Source of the DNA: Panorpa germanica
Lineage: Eukaryota > Arthropoda > Insecta > Mecoptera > Panorpidae
Length of the DNA: 64,000 nt
Assembly (NCBI GenBank): GCA_963678705.1
Contig: OY783204.1
Coordinates: 21,338,759 to 21,402,758, forward strand
Direction: 5' to 3'
Below the pieces are notes generated by a model. The model ran no database searches, was not told the origin of the DNA, and worked only from the letters and a program-made list of their open reading frames with translations. Positions 10,101-21,736 of the stretch are shown here, one piece after another. A program made the translations under genes and the position numbers. Position 1 is the first letter of the stretch. Each line of letters starts with the position of its first letter.

Positions 10101-10924
10101 CCATTATTGTGTATTTTCACGCAGTTGCTATTTTATAGAATTCGAAGACTATGAAATCTATATAACTAAATAGTTTAACGAAATGGTCCAATAAAAACAA
10201 GAATGAAGGATCATTTTACGACGTACTAAATTACGTATTATCGGTATATATAATCTTTCTTTAAATAGCAATACAGCGGACCGAACTTTGCACCTGACGT
10301 AACATGCAACGAGACGATCCCTTTCTTAATTGCTGTAAATGATAATTTTAAGCAGCGTTTAATATAAAATGAGAGTTAATTTTTTTCAATTTGGTTAAAA
10401 GCATGTCCAACCCTAATATGTCAAAAAGAAACTGTTAAATTAAGCATAAATCTTAAATAATTGTTGTAATGGAAGGGTGTCTTTGTTCCAACCCTTCAAG
10501 AAGGTTTAGATAGATAGAGGTAAGCAAAGGTACATTTACAACAGTAACCATGCCCCAAGTTGGCTATTCATATTTCTTTTTCTTTTTTTAACTTGTAATT
10601 AAATATAATGGTGTTAATCCTCACGGAAATAACTTCAGACAGCTTTTGTTCAAAAAATATTTATGAATGTTAAAAAAAAAAGTTTAATTTTTTATTTTAT
10701 TCATATTTTATATATGTGTATACGTTGAAATACATTTTAAAAAAATCTCCATTTTCCATTCTTATGGGATAACAAATTGTTTGTCATAGGGAACAAAGGT
10801 AATGCGGGACGTTTGCTGCGTGTCTTTGAGCTTTCGACTACAAGTTCCACGGACTGAGTGAAGTACAAGCGGTTCTCAAAGATACTGTAAAAGCTTTATA
10901 TTTAGTTAATTCAATAATTAAATG
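10101..10924. other. unassigned AT-rich spacer
   Basis: Nothing recognised. The last 8 bases (ATTAAATG, 10917-10924) are the left target duplication of the hAT element that follows. Confidence 0.35.
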
Positions 10925-11491
10925 CAGAGATGTGCGTTTTTCAAATACATATACTCAAAATGCAAATACAAAATAGTAAATACCTATTTTCTATTTTGTA
11001 TTTAAATATCTTTTAAGAGTATAGAATTGTATATTTTATTTGAAAACTTTTACAAACCTATTTCCTATTTGGAAAATACAAAATACTTTTTTCATTTTTG
11101 TTACTTTATAGTGATAATCAGTAAATATTATTTTTTGAATATAATCTTAAAACTCCACCAACATTAGCTACATCTATGATCTAAAAGTATCTGAACAATT
11201 GTCTTAATACCCGCTACTACCCCCACATGCGACATCCAACATTTATATATTTCCATTCATAAGTTGACATAATTTAGACATGAGTGTACTAAATGTGTTG
11301 TACTTTTAAAGTACAGACTTAGTATAGTCTGTGGTACAGACTAGTGCGACTTAAGTATTTTTAAAATACGTATTTTCTATTTAAATACTAACATGAAATT
11401 TATTTTTTATTTTGTATTTGAAATAGGAAAATAACGAGGTACATGCATTTTGTATTTAAATGCTTTTGAAAAGCAGTTGTGCACATCTCTC
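10925..11491. mobile_element. non-autonomous hAT-type element
   Basis: A 567-bp element with ends CAGAGATGTGC and GCACATCTCTC. It is flanked by the perfect 8-bp direct repeat ATTAAATG (10917-10924 and 11492-11499). An 8-bp target duplication and this terminal sequence are characteristic of hAT elements. There is no open frame. The interior is dominated by repeated TATTTGTATTT and AAATACAAA motifs in both orientations, so it could fold extensively. Confidence 0.85.
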
Positions 11492-11499
11492 ATTAAATG

Positions 11500-12694
11500 T
11501 AAGATCCCTAAATTTAACTGGCGTCCGTTTACTTCTAGCGATTTTTTAAAGTGTACAGTGGTGTATTCATAAACATTAAAATAGAAACTTCATCTTATAC
11601 TAAAGTGTAGTAATGCGACTACACCCTCCTGTACAAGTCGTAAGTCACAAGAAAGTGATTGAAACTAAGTTCCCTAATAGTCTTAACAGTCTTAACTACA
11701 CAACTTGTTTCTAGTTACAGTAGCTTAACTTCCCATAGAACCTAGTGCCACTATCGTTAGCATTGATTTCTGTTGCTCAACTTTTCGGATATTTGCTTTA
11801 ATGCATGACAACATTTTCTGGTTCAGTAGTTTCGCAAGTTTTCAATATCAATAAAACTAGCCGGGGTGTAAAACATTTGCTAAACTAATATAGGGGAGCA
11901 CACGATATGTAAACTAGTTGTTACATCGTTTCAAAATCATAACTTATAGGTAAAATCAATATCGAGTTAAGAAGGTACAGAAGGTAAGAAGAAGATACAG
12001 TGTCGTACACTGCGCTTTCAGATACTGCTAGATGTATTTTTGTATTTCCCAGGTAGGAAATTACTCTTGCTCTCTTGCCACAACGCTGTCTGACGTCATT
12101 TTACTATACCAGCTGCCTCTTGTGTTTTGCTATGTGAATGAAGGTTCTTCAATAAGAATATCCAATAAAAGACATTGAAACAGAAAAAAAGTGGATTAAG
12201 TTATTGGGATGCTCCAAATTGAGAAATATGATGAAGTCCATTTTCTATTGATTTTCTGAAAAAATTCAAGGATCTACATTTTCTCTTATAGTAAAATCAA
12301 AATGTACAGTGACAATTTATTCATCTGAGAGTCATATTTATTGAGGTATAGGTTTTAGCCTATTCAATCTTATTTAAAGATATCTTTGGTCCGATTTTCT
12401 TACTTTACTTCTTCTTCTCGTCTTGTTTCTGAAGAAATGTAGGGTTTACATATGCGTGTTCTGGTCCGATTAATTTATGTCTTATGTACAAAGACGCATG
12501 TGTGGACACAAAGTTCGCGCTCATTCGGAAATTATTGGTAATCCGTATACGAAGACTCAATAGAAGGTAAAATAGAACAGATCTCTGCGTCTGAATTATT
12601 TACTTCGAACATGCTCGAGATACCATACATATGCGTTGACGACTATTACAGTAAGACATAACTTACAATGCTTAATATGTACGTATCCGAACGT
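11500..12694. other. unassigned AT-rich spacer
   Basis: No gene, tandem repeat or dispersed family recognised in about 1.2 kb. Confidence 0.35.
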
Positions 12695-12794
12695 TTATTA
12701 CCTATATTTACAATTTTTGCCAAATATTTCTGTTATAGCAAACAAGAACGAAGGTAGTTCGACAATTAAGTGAATTTTTTTTGGAAAAAGCGCT

Positions 12795-13027
12795 TTACTT
12801 ATCAACATAGTTTCCTTTAAGCTTGATACATTTACTCCAGCGATTTTCCAATTTTTTATTCCTTCCAAATAATAAATTTTCTCAATGCCTGGCGTTTGTT
12901 TCAGTGGTGACTTCTTTGTTAGACCTAAATCTCTCACCGCAAACAGGAAATGGTTGCAGGGGTCTAAATTTGGAGAACATGATGAATATGGTAGCAGTTC
13001 GCAGACCAATTTATGGATTTGTGCCAT
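12795..13027 (-). pseudogene. mariner transposase C-terminal relic
   Basis: On the minus strand the frame begins MAQIHKLVCELLPYSSCSPN and continues DPCNHFLF. This matches the mariner block AxxIHxLxxELLPHPPYSPDLAPxDYFLF, which contains the last catalytic Asp region of the DD34D triad. In this copy the aligned Asp/Asn positions read N and N. Farther on, EKIYYLEGIK is followed by a frameshift, after which another frame reads KLENRWSKCIKLKGNYVDK and a stop at 12795. That is the normal mariner C-terminus. The N-terminal helix-turn-helix and first catalytic Asp are absent and no inverted repeats were found. It is a dead 5'-lost copy of a lineage distinct from the element at 25949. Confidence 0.8.
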
Positions 13028-13125
13028 GGTGACTATACACTCAATCGCAGCTTACTCAAAATTTGACTAGTAGTCTATTAAAAGACGGCACTTGACTGCG
13101 CGGGAAATCACGCGCAAAGTCACTG

Positions 13126-13768
13126 AATGGGCTTGTGTCCTCATTTTTTATTGGGCGATTTTTCAATTGTTGATTGAAATTAATGTTAATATATGTGTTT
13201 TGGCGTATCTATTTTATTAAATATCTAAATATTGACCGAGATATAGCAATTAAAAGTTTAAATTGTAGTTTGGCGCTAGAAATGGTCGGCCATATTTGTA
13301 TGACGTGAAATGCATTTTAACGTAACTTATTTGTTGAGTAGGTCAGTGCTGTGGTAATGTTCTGAAGCTGTTGGTAGTCAAATAATCAAGTCAAGTCAAA
13401 TAATAATAAGTTTTTATTTTATTTAACCCTGCTAAGACAGACACAATATTGAAATTTGAGTGTTCCTTGAAATAGCTGTAAATAATATTTGATATTTTGA
13501 TATATAAATACATAGAGCAGAGGTTTATGAGTTGTAAGGTTGGTAACCTTATACAAGGCTTGTGATGTCACATACACTTGAAGTGCGTACAATGTTGAAT
13601 TCCATAATTCAATAAATTAAAGAGACAAAATGACTTTTTTAATTGTTAATATCTCTTAACATATAAGAAATTATTAAAAAATAATTGAACATTTGAGGTT
13701 CTAGTAATCCACTTTATCAATATATAGTACACTTTTATAGAAATTAAGACATAGGACATAAGCCCATT
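13126..13768 (-). mobile_element. AATGGGC-family element, copy A
   Basis: A 643-bp element with 16-bp terminal inverted repeats: starts AATGGGCTTGTGTCCT, ends AGGACATAAGCCCATT (one mismatch). I define the plus orientation as the one beginning ...CCTATGTCTTAAT; this copy runs the other way. The interior is AT-rich with no real frame. It includes a short dyad, GTAAGGTT-3 nt-AACCTTAC type, near 13540, and a TATGGCCGACC (minus strand) block. No transposase motif is present, so it is non-autonomous. Confidence 0.9.
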
Positions 13769-14500
13769 GTTAATCTATCCTCGTAATGGTAATAACCTCA
13801 CTCTTATTTTATATACAGGAATCTGTCAAATGTTTAGACGAGTTTTCGGTTGGGTACTTCCCATATTTTAAAAACAAGATTAATCGAACACGCATGTGTG
13901 AACACGGCGTAACAGGACAAGTAATATTAACCTTAGTTTCAACTCGCATATGATTGCACCAACTGTACCAATAATACTACGCCTCTGATACATCCTCTCA
14001 TCAACCTCAATGTATTCCTAAATGCATCTACAGCATTGAGGTGTGAAATGCATTATCCTAAGTAAATATTATATAACCGTGCTAAAGTGTATTGCACATA
14101 AGTAATGAGGTAAATACGAGCACAAAACAGGGGACGTGCTGGTGCAGTGATGGTGAATTGAAATGGGTGGTAAAGATTGAGTTGGAGGGAGAACGGGAAG
14201 TGATTGTAACATCGAAGTAAAATACACTTGACAACTTGTAATCAGGTGATGACGTATTGTGACGGTTTGTGACATTCATAATAGTGATTAACTGTGAATA
14301 TTATTGATCAATGGTTCTTAATCTGTGTTTCTTGAGAAATTGTTACACACACTTGTTGCAAGTATTTGTGAAATTACAAAAAGTAAACCAGTTAGAATTC
14401 ATTGCACTGCCTCGCTTGCAATTTACTCGTACTGAGGACCGCCGTAAAATAAATTGTTTCTAGATACAAGTGCGTGCTAAAATCACTTGTATTTCATCAT
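13769..14500. other. spacer between inverted AATGGGC copies A and B
   Basis: 732 bp separating two copies of the same element in opposite orientation. No gene recognised. Confidence 0.4.
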
Positions 14501-15121
14501 AATGGGCTTGTGTCCTATGTCTTAATTTCTATAAAAGTGTACTATATATTGATAAAGTGGGTTACTAGAACCTCAAATGTTCAATTATTTTTTAATAACA
14601 CCTTATATGTTAAGAGATATTAACAATTAAAAAAGTCAATTTGTCTCTTTAATTATTAAAGGGATTCAACGTTGTACACATTCCAAATGCATGTGACATC
14701 AAAATCGCTGCCAACCTTACAGCTCATAAATCTCTGCTATATATATCAAAATATCAAATATTATTTACAGCTATTTCAAGGAACAATAAAATTTCAATAT
14801 TATGTCTGCCTTAGTAGGGTTAAATAAAATAAAAACTTATTATTCTTTGACTTGACTTGATTATTTGACTACCAACAGCTACAGAACATTACTACAGCAC
14901 TGACCTACTCAACAAATAACTGACGTTAAAATGCATTTCATGTCATACAAATATGGCCGACCATTTCTAGCGCTAAAACTACAATTCAAACTTTTAATTG
15001 CTATATTTTCGTCAATATTTAGATATTTAATAAAATAGACACGCCAATACACATTTATTAACATCAATTTCAATCAACAATTGAAAAATCGACCACTAAA
15101 AAATGAGGACACAAGCCCATT
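14501..15121 (+). mobile_element. AATGGGC-family element, copy B
   Basis: A 621-bp copy with ends AATGGGCTTGTGTCCT and AGGACACAAGCCCATT, a perfect 16-bp inverted repeat except the linker beyond. It is colinear with copies C and D and inverted relative to A, E, F and G. It lacks part of the AATCCTTGTGTAAGGTTACC segment carried by copy C. No coding capacity. Confidence 0.92.
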
Positions 15122-16026
15122 TTTTAGTTCTTAAGCTGCAGCCTATAGCCTAGGGTTAAAGGTTAAATATTGCCAAAACTATATAGATTTGCAAACTACT
15201 ATTAATTCTATTAACAACTTTAAATAAAATTGTATTTAAATAAATCCAAAGTGAGTATAAACTTTATCTAAGTTACTTGAGATACTGATCAGTCCTCATT
15301 ATCAAGGCATAATTTACAGTATTCTAATCGGGTACTGACAAGGCTTGGCACGACGTGAGATATTCCTGACAAGAACAACTTCAGAGTCTTACAACTTTCA
15401 GGGCAGGATTCTAGTCGGTAAGTTGTCTGCATGAAGATATTAAAAATACTGTTTCGCTAAATATCTGATCCATGAAAACGCCTGATCCATATGCAAACAT
15501 ACATACTTGCGGCAAGATTGTGACAATTCTTTACGAGAAACTGAAGTCTTTTTGAAAACACCTCTTTCTTGTCAGTTTTATGATCTTAGTGGTTTCGGTG
15601 TTTAACAAATTCTACCTACAACCAAAATTATTCCGACGTAGTAAAGGTAAAGAGCCTCTGTTCTACCTTGTACAAATATTAGGGGTTGCTGGTGTTCATT
15701 AGCGTGTGACTGATAACAGGTTAGATCCGGTAGCAAAACTACAATCAAATTATTAATTGACATATAATGGAATGCAAATTGTAAAGATATGACAACGATG
15801 ACAAGACAGGATGTTACGTCACGATACCATACATTTTGTATTAATATGCGTGATATGATTAAAGGATGTGAACTGATCGTTCGATCGTGACATAACGTGA
15901 CACAATAGGAAATTACCATAGTTATTACCTGGCGCGGCGCGGCAGGACAAAGTAGTGAGGTTTTATTATAGTAAGCAAAGGTTATTTTAATGTTTAAAAT
16001 TGTATGTGCTTTCATCAGGTGATTTA
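15122..16026. other. unassigned spacer
   Basis: The 174-codon minus-strand frame spanning 15602-16126 shows no recognisable domain and runs through a SINE fragment, so I treat it as chance. A short GC-rich run, GGCGCGGCGCGGC, lies near 15932. Confidence 0.35.
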
Positions 16027-16091
16027 GACGACCCGGACCAGAGTTATATTTTCTGGGTTTGACTGTTATCATGAGAAATTGATTATATATA
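16027..16091 (+). repeat. tRNA-SINE fragment (body)
   Basis: GACCCGGACCAGAG, TTATATTTTCTGGGTTTG and GTTATCATGA align with the SINE segment just after its B box (compare the minus strand at 27370-27415). It is cut off at its 3' side by the repeat that starts CAGGGTGTC at 16092. Confidence 0.6.
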
Positions 16092-16275
16092 CAGGGTGTC
16101 ATATATTCAACGATAAGCGGGCTCATGACTATACGAGAAAAAAAGAAAAAGAATTTTGTTTAGAAATTACAAAAAAAAAAATTGTGGTCTTGGTAATTAA
16201 AAACATCTTAAGGTGTTTCAATTTTCGAATTTTTTTAATTTCTTTTTTGTAATTTCTAAACAAAATGAGATAAAT
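16092..16275 (-). repeat. CAGGGTGTC-ended repeat
   Basis: Begins TA-CAGGGTGTC, then ATTCAACGATAAGC and CATGACTA. It contains ATTGTGGTCTTGG, AAACATCTTAAGGTGTTTCA and further T-rich sequence. The same blocks occur inverted or rearranged at 27985-28158, which ends GACACCCTGTGTA. Within this copy TTTGTTTAGAAATTACAAAA at about 16156 is repeated in inverse at about 16240, giving a perfect hairpin arm of about 22 bp around the CTTAAG centre. Confidence 0.55.
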
Positions 16276-16282
16276 TTTTTTA

Positions 16283-16480
16283 AAATTTTACAATCAAAAG
16301 CATGCAACATAATTGCCCTGCGACCTAGAAACACAGTCGCTCATAACCAATTTCAAATCAGTTTCGTTTCATTCGTGCCGTGTACGTTCTCTCACTCACA
16401 ACACAATTCCATTCTCATTCGGTTCGGGCAGATTCTGGGCTCGCGTTTGCAATCAGTCGACCCATGTGCGGACGGCCTAA
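16283..16480 (-). repeat. GGACGGC-ended repeat, copy 1
   Basis: Its reverse complement matches 57208-57440. Shared blocks are CGACTGATTGCAAA, GAATCTGCCCGAACCGAATG, AGAATGGAA, GAGAGAACG, GAATGAAAC and GTTGCATGCTTTTGA. The longer copy at 57.2 kb has inverted ends, so this is probably a truncated MITE. No coding capacity. Confidence 0.65.
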
Positions 16481-17509
16481 ACCATATAGATAATACGAAA
16501 AACTGAAGCTGTTGCAGCACATATCTTTGCCCCCGCTCTCTTCTTTTCCACGTTGTATTTAATAAAACCAATGCGACACAAGCAGTAATATACATTACAA
16601 ATTACTTCATAATGCTGTGCCTACTTAAAAAATATTTTGGCATGTGAGGGTATGATAGAGAATGTATTAGTAGGAATACAACATTTATTTCCAGTGATAA
16701 TCACATACAAAATGCCATCCTCTATTATTGACAGCCCTTGTACGATGCCTTTTTCCATTATTCCAGTAGCTCCATCAATGACATTAAATTACTTTCTACG
16801 TATAAAACTTAATCAGCATATTTAATGAAATATTGCACTTGCTGAGAACAATTTTCTTTATATTAAAACATGCATATACCAGTACATATTTAAAAAAAAA
16901 ACAAGTTCTTTTAAAATATCAGAAACAGCTGTCACAAAGTCAATAAATCAGAGAGAATCTACGCGAAACAAATTGTCTCGATTTTAATATTTCTTGCAAT
17001 AAAAATAAAAGTCAGTATTTCCATATTTCAAAAGCAGTAAAAATAAATGAAAAATATATTTCATTTAAAAAGTGTTTTACATTTTCTTTGATATTCTTTG
17101 TATGAACTGAATACTATATTCTACACGATCGTTTTTATATTTTTTAGTTGTTATAAAACATGCAGATACTTGTCAAGAAGTTTTTGTTATGAATCGCAAC
17201 TTTTTGGTTTCATTTTGATATTTTGAACGTCTTTAGTCTAGACTATAAAGTTATACACAATAAAGTTGAAGATCTTGGCCGTCAGCTGGTTAGAATTATG
17301 TGGCAAAGGTCAAATAAATTATATTTGACAAATGTAATATTGTTATGAAATATTATTGTATGTACGTAATTAAAGCAATGAAGAAGTTTGACTGTGGTAT
17401 TTCTACAAGTGATTCTCTCTAAAACGAAAAGCATTTAACGTGGTATTAACACAATTACGTAGTATTAACACAATTGTATAATTCGTATTATTAACACAGT
17501 AACAAATGG
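16481..17509. other. unassigned AT-rich spacer
   Basis: About 1 kb with no gene or family recognised. Confidence 0.35.
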
Positions 17510-17528
17510 GTACCATGACTTAATTTCT
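17510..17528 (+). repeat. AATGGGC-family remnant split by a hAT insertion (left part)
   Basis: CCATGACTTAATTTCT matches the family's ATGTCTTAATTTCTATAAAA. The match resumes after the hAT element as ATAAAACTGTACAATATAT at 17829-17850. A further piece at 18640-18715 (TTGATAAAGTTGATTAGCAG, ACCTCAAATGTTCAATTA) may be the rest of the same old copy. Confidence 0.65.
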
Positions 17529-17536
17529 ATAAAACT
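17529..17536 (+). repeat. hAT target-site duplication, left
   Basis: ATAAAACT, repeated exactly at 17829-17836 on the other side of the element. Confidence 0.85.
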
Positions 17537-17828
17537 CAGTGACGTAGCGTGTCTTAGAGGGGCCCCGTATCAAAATTTGTTAGGGGGCCCAAATAATGGG
17601 TAAACATTTTAAACAAAAGGAACAAAGAGGCTCGCATTGAATTAAAATAATTTTTTACGTTATTACTTACAATTAATACTCCTAAGAACTAAGCTAAGTA
17701 CGGCCTAAGAGTTTAAGTGAGATTGTGGATAATATTTTTCGAATTTTTGCTTACACAAGTTTGGGGCCCTTCTAGCCCGGGGGCCCCGTATCATCTATAC
17801 GGCAGATACGGCGGTAGCTACGCCATTG
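17537..17828. mobile_element. non-autonomous hAT-type MITE
   Basis: A 292-bp element starting CAGTGACGTAGCG and ending GTAGCTACGCCATTG, imperfect inverted repeats of the common hAT type CAGTGGCGTAGC. A perfect 8-bp duplication, ATAAAACT, flanks it. Both ends carry runs of GGGGCCC (GAGGGGCCCCGTATCA near the left, GGGGGCCCCGTATCAT near the right), which extend the subterminal similarity. There is no transposase. Confidence 0.9.
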
Positions 17829-17944
17829 ATAAAACTGTACAATATATTTCTTTCTTTTTTAATATCAACTTTTAGGATTGGTTAATTTTGGAACACACAT
17901 TTTGCTCTTTTATGCAGCAAAATGTTGTCAAATTTATATTATTA

Positions 17945-18300
17945 TTTATTATTAATTAATTGTGTGTGCCTTTCGGCTTTACAATCTACCGTATTCTATT
18001 TCTTATTACATTTCATTCCTATCTTAACAATTCAACCTTAAAACTAAACTTTAATAATTTTATTTAAAACTAATTATTTACTTAAATAAACTAAACTTTA
18101 TTTATTTATTAAAACTAAAAAAAATATTCTAGACTTTTAGAACTTCCTCTCTCTTCATGTTCCCCATGTAAACCAGATAACGAGATTATTTTTTGTCCTG
18201 TTTTTCGTTCTTTTTTCTATTTCCGCCATCCACCTCTTTTCTTCACTGCCTGCCTTCCTTTAATAGCTGCCCAATATTCTTCTTGCTCACTACTTTTTCC
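17945..18300 (-). repeat. purine-rich LINE 3' remnant, minus strand
   Basis: On the minus strand a purine-rich stretch (18300 down to 18140) can be read as broken Lys/Arg/Glu/Trp-rich peptides such as RQAVKKR and GGWRK. It is followed by the 3' end GTAGATTGTAAAGCCGAAAG-GCACACAC and a TTAATTAATAATAAATAA tail at 17945. The same 3' end is found at 9370-9430. Confidence 0.5.
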
Positions 18301-18639
18301 TGACAAATTTTTAATTTGTCAAATTACAAATTATTTATTGTTTTTTATTTATTGTATTTATTTTGTTTTATTGTATTGTGTGTCTTATTTACAACTTGTT
18401 TCTTTTATAAATGCGTCTCAAATAAACAACTTTGTTTATGTCGCAGAGTATATGTCTAAAGTGTACAGTCTAAGTAACCATTTCTGATAATTACGGATAA
18501 TATTTCACAACTATAATTTTTCTATGCTCAGACGCCCGAAAATTCGTAACACTGTTATATCTACTTTATTGCTTTAATTGGAGAATTGTGTCTTGATTCT
18601 TTTGTGTTCTAAATTGTTGTACAGTAAGCTAAACATGTT

Positions 18640-18715
18640 ACCAAATTGTACAATATCTTGATAAAGTTGATTAGCAGGACCTCAAATGTTCAATTACTTT
18701 TTAATAACGCTAAAT
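18640..18715 (+). repeat. AATGGGC-family fragment
   Basis: TGTACAATATCTTGATAAAG, then GACCTCAAATGTTCAATTAC and TTTTTAATAAC match the first ~90 bp of the family. It is diverged, lacks the terminus and stops abruptly. Confidence 0.6.
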
Positions 18716-18719
18716 AGAT

Positions 18720-19730
18720 AAATGAAAATTTCTTGTTCGATTTATTATCTTTTACGAGTATACATATCGATTACGTCAATGGAGTGGTGGAAACAATCCC
18801 TCAGACTTGGCAGATTTCAAGAGCATTTGATATAATAAGATTACCATCTATCATTAAATACCTATCCACTTCTAATAAGATCTTCCAACAACCTGAAGTA
18901 AAATTAAGTCAAGAGAATACTCCATCTGTATAGATGTGTATATGTGTGTGTGTCTGTTCAGTTATTTAATCTTCAAGTTTCTCCGTCTCTGCGTAGTCTT
19001 AAGTACGTTTCCATGTGCTATTAAGCTTGTCTCTGCGCTCCCTAAAGACCCCACGGCCACGGCTCAATTGTCTATGTCTTCACCAAGTTCTCGTCTATTG
19101 CTTTAATCTGACCACACATATTGCTAGACTGGTTTACGCAGTTTTACACAAAGCATTAAAGATACTAAAGATTGTAATAATATCATGGGCCAGTAACCAA
19201 GTAAAGTAATACTACAACGGACAATTAAAAGCCCTTGTGAACGACATCGTAATCGAGTTTATTATGCGGATGACGTATGCCAAGAGTACAATATAATACA
19301 GTGGATGCTGTGAAGTGAGTATCGCTTTGGAGTATAGTGTGAAGTGGTTTTTACTCATTCCTACTGGCCACACATTCACCAGTATATTAGGGGTAATATG
19401 GCAGAGTGCTACCCCCACTTTTCTACCCTTGAAGACCACTGACCACTGCTGCATAGGATTCGTCCACCGTCCACCGTACGCCAAAGGGGGCGCTGAGAAT
19501 TGTCACTGTCATTTCAGGCTGTCATGCAGCTGCGTTTGTGGTTTGGATTTGCTATATTAGACACTTAAAATTTTATAAATGCAGTAAACTTCTCTAAAGT
19601 CAATGACCACAAGTCTTAAATGTTTTCAAACTTAAAGTTACATTTTTGTTCGAGATAATGTTTAAAAGAGTTATGAATTAATAAATAACGAGAAAGTAGT
19701 TGTTCAGATAAACAGAATATAAAACAACAA
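18720..19730. other. unassigned spacer, locally less AT-rich
   Basis: 19350-19560 has a higher GC content than its surroundings, and overlapping short frames occur on both strands, but I recognise no domain or splice pattern. Confidence 0.3.
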
Positions 19731-19734
19731 GTGA

Positions 19735-20560
19735 GTGGAAAGAGGACAGCGAGGAGAAGGAAGAAGGAATATATGAAACTGATGGATTGGAAGAAAACAG
19801 AGAAAGACTTCAGAAATAATTAAAGTGGACATTTGTTAAAGAAGGGCACATGAAGGAGGTGAAAAGTATGGAGGAAATAGCAGTTGAACAGAGCCACGTA
19901 TTGAAGAGATGGAGAAAAAAGTAAAGAGAGTCAGAGAGGAAGTGGTTAGATTAGTTAGTTTTGGAGATCCTAATGTTGAAAGGGAAGAAATGACTTAAAA
20001 ACAGGACTGAAAAACAAAGTAATGCAGTGAAAAGAAACGAAAGAGAAAGGAATTTGAAGAAGACAAAAATGAATAATCGAAGCAACTTAACAAAAGGGTA
20101 GCAATTGATTTCGTAGATGCGGGAACGTAACAGAAGATTACGAAACGTAAAGAAAGATAATCGACGAGTGCAGGTGAAGGGACCAATAAAGGCGGTATTA
20201 TGTAATGAGATAAAAAACAAAGAGAGTAGGCCTGAAAGCAAGAAAAAATAAGGACGAAAAGACGAGAAATGAAGGTAAACTACCATCGAACTTATATGCG
20301 ATGGATGGCAACGCTAGATGTTGTAAAAAGGGCAACGGATAAAGAAGACAAGAAGAGAATTTACATACTGTACATAATAGTTATAGATAAGAGTTATATA
20401 TAGGAGAATTTGTTTTAGGTTTAGTAAGTATTAAAATATGTTTAGAGATGAAATTATATTGAAACGAAATAGCAGTAAGGGAAAATGTAAATTAAATGAA
20501 ATGTGCTGAAATTGAAGAAGCGAAAGTCATAAATAATAAATAATTCAATACATGAAGAAA
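19735..20560 (+). repeat. purine-rich LINE remnant
   Basis: About 800 bp of purine-rich plus strand (GAGGAGAAGGAAGAAGGAA, GAGATGGAGAAAAAAGTAAA). It encodes broken charged peptides and ends ATGTAAATTAAATGAAATGT, GCGAAAGTCATAAATAATAA. The ending resembles the TGTAAA...AAGGC...AATAA end of 7981-8405. It is inferred to be a decayed LINE ORF2 C-terminus and tail. Confidence 0.4.
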
Positions 20561-20686
20561 TTAATTTTGTTGAAAAAAATATCATTATTATTGTTTCATC
20601 AGTTCAAGCAGGTGGAAGAAGTTTAGAATAACTTTCTTACTTCAAGTTCTGCTTAAGACAAAGCTCTCATGAGATTTTGAATTAGA

Positions 20687-20812
<126 letters not shown>

Positions 20813-21237
20813 ATATATTCTCTCTGGTAATCATAGATTTAACTTCAGTATTCCGTAATATACTGCGAATCCCTCCATAGCGAGTCCCGCATCGACAATC
20901 CTCTGGATTATAAGCCCAGGCGGTCCATAGTCCTCTCCAGGGATGTTAGTGAATTAATATATAAATCTATATGAACCCCAGAAGATTTGCTAACAAAAAA
21001 TTAAACAACTCGAAATACTCGTACATACACGAAAGATAATATTCTCAGTAACGAACTAAAAGAGAACTCACGAGTATAAATTTGTATCAATTATAAGTAC
21101 TACAGGTTAGGCTGCTTTCATAATGGAACATACTACGATCAGTGCCAGTCCAAGATAATTTTATTGTAGATCCAAGATGATAATTTAACCCCCACCGTGC
21201 GGCCGTTCTTGTGCGACCGAGATTCGCTCATAGTTTC
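20813..21237. other. unassigned spacer
   Basis: No gene or family recognised. Confidence 0.35.
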
Positions 21238-21736
21238 GCGCGTGTTATTATCTTAGAGCATATATATGGAGAGTGAATGGCCTATATTTCATATAGAATC
21301 TAAGTGTGTCCAAAATGTGTGCGAGAGAGAAAGGTATATGTTCCTATTTGTTCTCTATGCGCATGCGTCGAAAGTGACAGCTGCCTAAATATAATAAATA
21401 TTAAATATATAAAGAAATTATATTTCTTTAGTTGCTACAAAGCTCGTCTGTCGGTAAAACAGTGACCATTCAGTGAAAACGTATACTCATGAACGCCATA
21501 GATGTTGTTGTAGGAATAACGGCCAACACATAGATTTTTGGAGTGGACAGAACTTACGTTTTTAGTTATATTTATATTTATACATATCTATATCAATATA
21601 ATGTCATATTTAACAACTGTCACGTATTATATCTAGACAGCTCTGACTTGACAACTGTCACAGAGAACAAACAGGAACATATACCTTTCTCTCTCGCACA
21701 TATCCACATATGTATGCTCTAAGGTTATTATACGCG
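21238..21736. repeat. inverted-repeat (foldback) element
   Basis: The outer arms are GCGTGTTATTATCTTAGAGC-ATATATATG (from about 21241) and CATATGTATGCTCTAAGGTT-ATTATACGCG (to about 21736). The inner arms are the strongest: TGTGCGAGAGAGAAAGGTAT-ATGTTCCT at 21318-21346 and its complement at 21668-21700. The left arm carries an extra ~45 bp between outer and inner parts. The interior holds no open frame. It is probably an old MITE. Confidence 0.7.

Noticed and set aside
15602..16126. 174-codon minus-strand frame, the longest outside the LINE
   Set aside because: No recognisable domain, composition like random AT-rich sequence, and it runs across a SINE fragment and the start of another repeat.
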